Assembly: GCA_034423015.1 (NCBI GenBank)
Contig: DAOUJG010000039.1
Coordinates: forward strand, 1-64,000
Direction of reading: 5' to 3'
DNA length: 64,000 nt
DNA from: JAGWBJ01 sp034423015
Lineage (GTDB): Bacteria > Chloroflexota > Dehalococcoidia > Lucifugimonadales > JAGWBF01
In this document: piece by piece, positions 60,270 through 64,000 of the stretch
Layout: the number at the start of each line of letters is the position of its first letter
Numbering within the stretch: the stretch's first letter is position 1
Made by a program: the position numbers and the translations under genes
The notes under the pieces: model-generated
Told to the model about the DNA's origin: nothing
The model's database searches: none
The model's input: the letters and a program-made list of their open reading frames with translations, nothing else

Positions 60270-60959
60270 TTGCGCCAGCCATCGGTGCTTGTCATAGAAG
60301 ACGAGGAGACCCTGCGAGAGGCCCTGAAGTACAACCTCTCCAACCAGGGCTACGAGGTATCGGTGACCCCGGAGGGCAACGAGGGCCTGGCCCTTGCCCG
60401 GGAGCTGACACCGGACCTGGTCATACTGGACGTGATGCTCCCGGGTTTGGACGGCTTTCAGATATGCCGCGTCCTCCGCCAGGAGAGCAGCGTACCCATA
60501 CTGATGCTCACGGCCAAGGCCGAGGAGATCGACCGGGTGCTGGGGCTGGAGCTGGGGGCCGACGACTACGTGGTCAAGCCCTTCAGCATGCGGGAGCTGC
60601 TGGCCAGGGTCCGGGGGATGCTGAGGCGGTCCAAGCGCCCCGCCGAGCAGCCCGCCCACGAAATCATCTCCTCGGGGGACCTGGAGCTGGACCTCAACTC
60701 CCACACCGTGCGCCGGGCGGGCGTCCCCCTGGGCCTGAAGCCCCGGGAGTACGCCCTTCTGTCGTTGATGATGACCAACAGCGGCAAGGCATACACCCGC
60801 CACGAGATCCTCGACCGCGTGTGGGGGCAGGACTACATCGGCGACACACGCACCGTCGACGTCCACATCCGATGGCTTCGGGAGAAGATAGAGCCTGACC
60901 CGGGCAACCCGGAGAGGCTGATCACCATTCGGGGAGTGGGCTACCGTTTCCAGGGATGA
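60270..60959 (+). CDS. OmpR/PhoB-family response regulator
   Basis: Two-domain transcription factor, 229 residues from TTG 60270, which has GGGAGG at ideal spacing. An ATG at 60213 would add 19 residues unlike the family. The receiver domain has the acidic pair in VIEDEE, phospho-acceptor D54 in LDVMLPG, Thr/Lys in LTAKAE and VVKPF. The winged-helix domain ends with VDVHIRWLREKIE and TIRGVGYRF. Partner kinase overlaps by 4 bp. Closest to PhoP/RegX3-type phosphate or envelope regulators; no regulon member is identifiable here. Confidence 0.94.
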   Translation: MRQPSVLVIEDEETLREALKYNLSNQGYEVSVTPEGNEGLALARELTPDLVILDVMLPGLDGFQICRVLRQESSVPILMLTAKAEEIDRVLGLELGADDYVVKPFSMRELLARVRGMLRRSKRPAEQPAHEIISSGDLELDLNSHTVRRAGVPLGLKPREYALLSLMMTNSGKAYTRHEILDRVWGQDYIGDTRTVDVHIRWLREKIEPDPGNPERLITIRGVGYRFQG

Positions 60960-62716
60960 GGCTGCCGCGTTCTCTGCAATGGCGAATCGCGCTGGCCTAC
61001 ACCGCCCTCATCGTAGTGTCCATGGCGGCGGCCAGCATCTACATCTTCATCTTCGTCCGCGGCACCTACATGTCCGACCTGGAGCTGCGCCTGGAGCACG
61101 AGGTGGGCCTGCTGGGCCAGACGGCCGAGCGGTACTTCCGGGGCTGGATTTCCCTGGAACAGCTACGGCTGGAGAGCGAGCGGGTGGGCACCGTCATCGA
61201 CGCCAGGGTCACCATCATCGAGGCCGACGGCGCGGTGCTCGCGGACACCTGGGAAGACCCGGCGCTGATGGAGAACGACGGCCGCCGGCCCGAGGTGCGG
61301 GAGGCCCTGGCCACCGGGATCGGCAGAAGCACCAGGTTCACGCCCACGGTGGGCCAGGAGGTCCTGTACACGGCCGCGCCGGTCCATGTCGACGGCGTCC
61401 TGGCCGGAGTGGCCAGAGTCGCCGTGCCCACGTCTCAGGTCCGGTCCAACCTGAACGGCATCATAGCCGCGGTGGCCCTGTCGGGCCTGGTGGTGACCCT
61501 TCTTTCCGTGGCGCTGGGGTATTTCGTCGCCAGCAGGACCGCCCGCTCCGTCAGGTCCGTCACGGAAGGCGCCCGGCGGCTGGCCCAGGGAGACCTGGAG
61601 CAACGGGTGCACGCACGCTCCAGCGACGAGACCCGGGAGCTCGCGGACACGTTCAACAGCATGGCCGCGACCCTGAAGACCACCTTCCAGGAGCTGGCGA
61701 CGGAGCGCAACCGCCTCTCCGCCATCCTGGAGACCATGGCGGACGGCGTCGTCATGATCGGCCCAAACAGCGAGGTGGTGCTCATGAACCAAGTCGCCCA
61801 GGACCTGCTGGACGTGGGGACCTCGGACCCGGTGGGCAGGCGCTACGTGGAGCTGGTCCGGGACTACGACCTGCTGTCTTTGGTCTCCCGCGTCCTGCGG
61901 ACCGGTGAGCCGGGGTTCGAAGAGGTGACCCACTCCTCGGGCAAGCTCCTGAGCGCGGTGGCCGTCCCCCTGATGGAGGCCCGGTCGGCGGCCGGGATAC
62001 TGCTCACCCTCCACGACCTGACCCGCGTGCGCCAGCTCGACACCACCCGGCGGGAGTTCGTCAGCAATGTGTCCCACGAGCTGCGAAGCCCCCTGGCAGC
62101 GATCAAGGCCGCGGTGGAGACCCTGGAGGACGGGGCCATATCCAAGGCCGACGTGGCCCGGGACTTCCTGGGGCGCATACACGGCGACGTGGACCGGATG
62201 ATCAACATGGCCGGCGACCTGCTGGACCTCTCCCGGCTGGAGAGCGGCCACGCGTCCCTTCACCTCTACCCCATAGACCTGCGCCACCTGATGGATGACG
62301 TCAAGGACCGGTTCGATGACCGGGCGCTGGCGAGCCGGGTGGCGGTCCGTGTAGGCGGCGAAGAAGACCTGCCGCTGGCCGTCGGCGACGAGGAGAAGCT
62401 GGGCCAGGTGCTGGTCAACCTGGTGGACAACGCCCTCAAGTTCACCCGTGAGGGAGGGACCGTGACGCTGTCGGCCTCGGCCCGGGAGAAGGACGTGGAG
62501 GTCCGAGTGCAGGACACCGGCATCGGCATCGGCCGGGAGGACCTGCCCCACGTGTTCGAACGCTTCTACAAGGTGGACCGCTCCCGACGGGACCCCGGCA
62601 CGGGGCTGGGACTGGCCATCGTCAAACACATTGTCCAGCTCCACGGGGGCGACGTGAGGGCGACCAGCGAGCCGGGGGTCGGCAGCACCTTCGTGTTCAC
62701 GCTGCCCAAGGCCTGA
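60956..62716 (+). CDS. Sensor histidine kinase (PhoR-like, HAMP-PAS-HisKA-HATPase)
   Basis: Membrane kinase, 586 residues, overlapping the regulator gene (ATGA). TM1 is 11-34, an extracytoplasmic sensor domain of about 130 residues follows, and TM2 is 168-192. HAMP spans about 193-245, PAS about 255-360, HisKA has H374 in FVSNVSHELRSPL, and HATPase has the N box NLVDNALKF, DTGIGIG, and GTGLGLAIVKH. Signal unknown. Autophosphorylates and passes phosphate to D54 of the partner. A 7-bp hairpin at 62723 may end the transcript. Confidence 0.95.
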   Translation: MRLPRSLQWRIALAYTALIVVSMAAASIYIFIFVRGTYMSDLELRLEHEVGLLGQTAERYFRGWISLEQLRLESERVGTVIDARVTIIEADGAVLADTWEDPALMENDGRRPEVREALATGIGRSTRFTPTVGQEVLYTAAPVHVDGVLAGVARVAVPTSQVRSNLNGIIAAVALSGLVVTLLSVALGYFVASRTARSVRSVTEGARRLAQGDLEQRVHARSSDETRELADTFNSMAATLKTTFQELATERNRLSAILETMADGVVMIGPNSEVVLMNQVAQDLLDVGTSDPVGRRYVELVRDYDLLSLVSRVLRTGEPGFEEVTHSSGKLLSAVAVPLMEARSAAGILLTLHDLTRVRQLDTTRREFVSNVSHELRSPLAAIKAAVETLEDGAISKADVARDFLGRIHGDVDRMINMAGDLLDLSRLESGHASLHLYPIDLRHLMDDVKDRFDDRALASRVAVRVGGEEDLPLAVGDEEKLGQVLVNLVDNALKFTREGGTVTLSASAREKDVEVRVQDTGIGIGREDLPHVFERFYKVDRSRRDPGTGLGLAIVKHIVQLHGGDVRATSEPGVGSTFVFTLPKA

Positions 62717-62722
62717 CAGCCC

Positions 62723-62743
62723 CGCCGGCATGAGCGGCCGGCG
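62723..62743 (+). terminator. Hairpin after two-component system
   Basis: CGCCGGC and GCCGGCG pair over a 7-base loop, 7 bp after the kinase stop. No T-run, so a weak or Rho-assisted terminator at best. Confidence 0.35.
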
Positions 62744-62763
62744 ACGGCTTAGCCTGTCCCCCT

Positions 62764-62792
62764 TTGCCGGTCGCCAGCGAAGCTGCTAGAAT
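62764..62792 (+). promoter_or_regulatory. Promoter of DhnA/LsrF-type aldolase gene
   Basis: TTGCCG (62764-62769), 17 bp, TAGAAT (62787-62792), 66 bp before the ATG. Fourth example of the TTG(C/T)nn-N17-TAGAAT layout. Confidence 0.6.
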
Positions 62793-62858
62793 CGGAAACT
62801 GTCGAGTATGGAGCCGTCTGGTATCGAATCTGGTATCGGATAAGGAGGACCCGCCGCC

Positions 62859-63659
62859 ATGGACTGGGGAATGGCCAACCGCATGTCTCAGCTAATTCAG
62901 CCCGACGGCCGTTGCATGTTCCTGCCGGTGGACCACGGCTACTTCCAGGGACCCACCAGGAAGCTGGAGCAGCCGGGCAAGACTATCGAGCCGTTGCTGC
63001 CCTATGCCGATGCCGTGTTCCTCACCCGGGGCGTACTCAGGTCGGCGGTGGACCCGGCCGGGGCCAAGCCCGTCATCCTGCGCGTGTCGGGCGGCACCAG
63101 CATGGTGGGCAAGGACCTAGCAGCCGAAGGAGTGACCACGTCCATGGAAGAGGCCATACGGCTCAACGCGGCGGCCGTGGGCATCTCCATATTCGTGGGC
63201 AGCGACTACGAGCGGGACTCCCTGCTCAACCTGGCGAAACTGGTGAACGAGGGCGAGAAGTACGGGATCCCCGTGATGGCCGTCACCGCCGTCGGCAGGG
63301 AGCTGGAGGCCAGGGACTCGCGTTACCTGGCCCTCTGCTGCCGCATTGCCGCGGAGCTGGGCGCCCGGGTGGTCAAGACCTACTGGTGCGCGGAGGGATT
63401 CGACAAGGTGGTGGACGGCTGCCCCGTGCCGGTGGTGATGGCGGGCGGGCCGCGGGTGGACTCGGAGCGCGAGGTGTTCGAGTTCGTACACGACGGCATC
63501 GAGACGGGCTCCATCGGAGTAAACCTGGGGCGCAACATCTGGCAGCACCATTGTCCCGTTGCGATGATGGGCGCCATCCGGCACATCGTCCACGAAAACG
63601 GGACCGCGGCCAGCGCCTACGACCTGTTCCAGACCGTCCAGGCCGAGGCGTCCGGGTAG
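62859..63659 (+). CDS. DhnA/LsrF-type class I aldolase
   Basis: A 266-residue TIM-barrel class I aldolase of the DhnA/DeoC superfamily. CMFLPVDHGYFQGP opens the barrel with the conserved Asp-His, ARVVKTYW contains the Schiff-base Lys, PVVMAGGPRVDS follows, and GSIGVNLGRNIWQH is the phosphate-binding loop. It could be a fructose-1,6-bisphosphate aldolase, an ADH synthase or a LsrF-like thiolase; no lsr or shikimate genes are adjacent to decide. AAGGAGG precedes the ATG. Confidence 0.88.
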   Translation: MDWGMANRMSQLIQPDGRCMFLPVDHGYFQGPTRKLEQPGKTIEPLLPYADAVFLTRGVLRSAVDPAGAKPVILRVSGGTSMVGKDLAAEGVTTSMEEAIRLNAAAVGISIFVGSDYERDSLLNLAKLVNEGEKYGIPVMAVTAVGRELEARDSRYLALCCRIAAELGARVVKTYWCAEGFDKVVDGCPVPVVMAGGPRVDSEREVFEFVHDGIETGSIGVNLGRNIWQHHCPVAMMGAIRHIVHENGTAASAYDLFQTVQAEASG

Positions 63660-63741
63660 AGCCAAGGGTCCGGGCCCCGACGCTCCCAGTCGAGAGGCCG
63701 TCCCCGGTCGTAACTCCGTAGGCGGCATACCGTCGCTGCTA

Positions 63742-63771
63742 TTTACCCCTTCCGCCCGGTTGGGCTATAAT
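63742..63771 (+). promoter_or_regulatory. Promoter of the last gene in the window
   Basis: TTTACC (63742-63747), 18 bp, perfect TATAAT (63766-63771), 64 bp before the ATG at 63835. Confidence 0.5.
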
Positions 63772-63834
63772 ACGGCCAATACCAAGTGTCCAGGGCTCCA
63801 TGGACCGCGCCCCATGGACCGAGAAGGAGACGCC

Positions 63835-64000
63835 ATGAAGCTGGGAAGCACCAGGATCGACGCAGGTGACGTGAAGTTCGCGATGGAATACCGGGACCTC
63901 ATGCACGATCAGGGCGTGTGCCTTCAGGTGGGCACGGAGATAGACGGCAGGGAGGTCGAGATCCTCCGGTTCGACTGCTTCGACCACGACCCCCATTATC
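63835..64000 (+). CDS. Unrecognised protein, 5' part only
   Basis: 55 codons are visible before the window ends. The ATG follows GAGAAGGAGAC at good spacing. The protein starts MKLGSTRIDAGDVKFAMEYR and goes on to VCLQVGTEIDGREVEILRFD, then CFDHDPHY, with a His/Asp/Cys-rich end that could bind metal. I do not recognise the family. No signal peptide. Confidence 0.65.
   Translation, partial: MKLGSTRIDAGDVKFAMEYRDLMHDQGVCLQVGTEIDGREVEILRFDCFDHDPHY

Noticed and set aside
1..64000. Mobile elements, CRISPR arrays, tRNA and rRNA genes
   Set aside because: I looked for transposase motifs, terminal repeats, regularly spaced repeats and tRNA cloverleaf signatures in the gaps by eye and saw none. The only DNA-level tandem repeat is the coding one at 49210.

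Overview
This is a GC-rich, densely packed bacterial chromosome segment. Genes are short-spaced or overlapping, GTG and TTG starts are frequent, and sigma70-like promoters are recognisable. I infer a Chloroflexota member, probably a Dehalococcoidia/SAR202-like aerobic heterotroph. The basis is gene content: a CobA-HemD fusion and siroheme-type haem genes, both Ni- and Cu/Zn-superoxide dismutase, and many oxidative or hydrolytic catabolic enzymes (luciferase-like and alpha-hydroxy-acid flavoenzymes, amidohydrolases, acyl-CoA ligases, SMP-30). No 16S rRNA or other taxonomic marker is present, so the assignment is tentative. I saw no tRNA, rRNA, CRISPR, insertion sequence or prophage.

Layout. 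1-10 kb: 3' part of a Cu/Zn SOD lipoprotein, the tig-clpP-clpX proteostasis operon, yyaL-aspS, an acetyltransferase and two tandem rhomboid proteases. 10.2-15.5 kb: haem/siroheme cluster (ahbA-ahbB fusion, precorrin-2 dehydrogenase, hemC, cobA-hemD, hemB). 15.6-18.6 kb: two tandem hydantoinase paralogues. 19.1-20.3 kb: NiSOD and its maturation protease. 20.3-28.2 kb: assorted catabolic and repair genes. 28.2-31.6 kb: a phosphonate-type ABC importer (phnDCEE) with a strong promoter and long leader. 32-46.2 kb: flavin oxidase, two acyl-CoA ligases, MFS transporter, deacetylase, RidA and NIPSNAP proteins, PEP-mutase-like lyase, hydroxyacid dehydrogenase and two amidohydrolases. 46.2-48.9 kb: a putative secreted redox pair. 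49-53.4 kb: a peptide-type ABC importer. 53.5-58.2 kb: a zinc ABC importer with a Fur/Zur regulator. 58.3-64 kb: endonuclease III, argC, a PhoP/PhoR-type two-component system, a DhnA/LsrF-type aldolase and the start of an unrecognised gene.

Two items stand out. First, a DUF3179 lipoprotein (46245-47531) is read through an in-frame TGA exactly where the family has the first Cys of its CPLC motif. A perfect 7-bp hairpin follows at the distance expected of a bacterial SECIS, and the next gene is a membrane-anchored thioredoxin/DipZ-like protein. This looks like an undescribed selenoprotein with a UxxC centre. Second, the zinc-binding protein of the ABC importer (55240-57558) has a whole AztD-like beta-propeller inserted in the His-rich loop between its two lobes. 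That fuses a zinc chaperone and the receptor it would load into one 772-residue polypeptide.

Regulation visible in the sequence: several genes share a TTG(C/T)nn-N17-TAGAAT promoter (sodN, PPOX flavoprotein, flavin oxidase, aldolase), and others have an extended -10 of the form TGGTA(T/C)AAT (acetyltransferase, hemB, hydantoinase 1).
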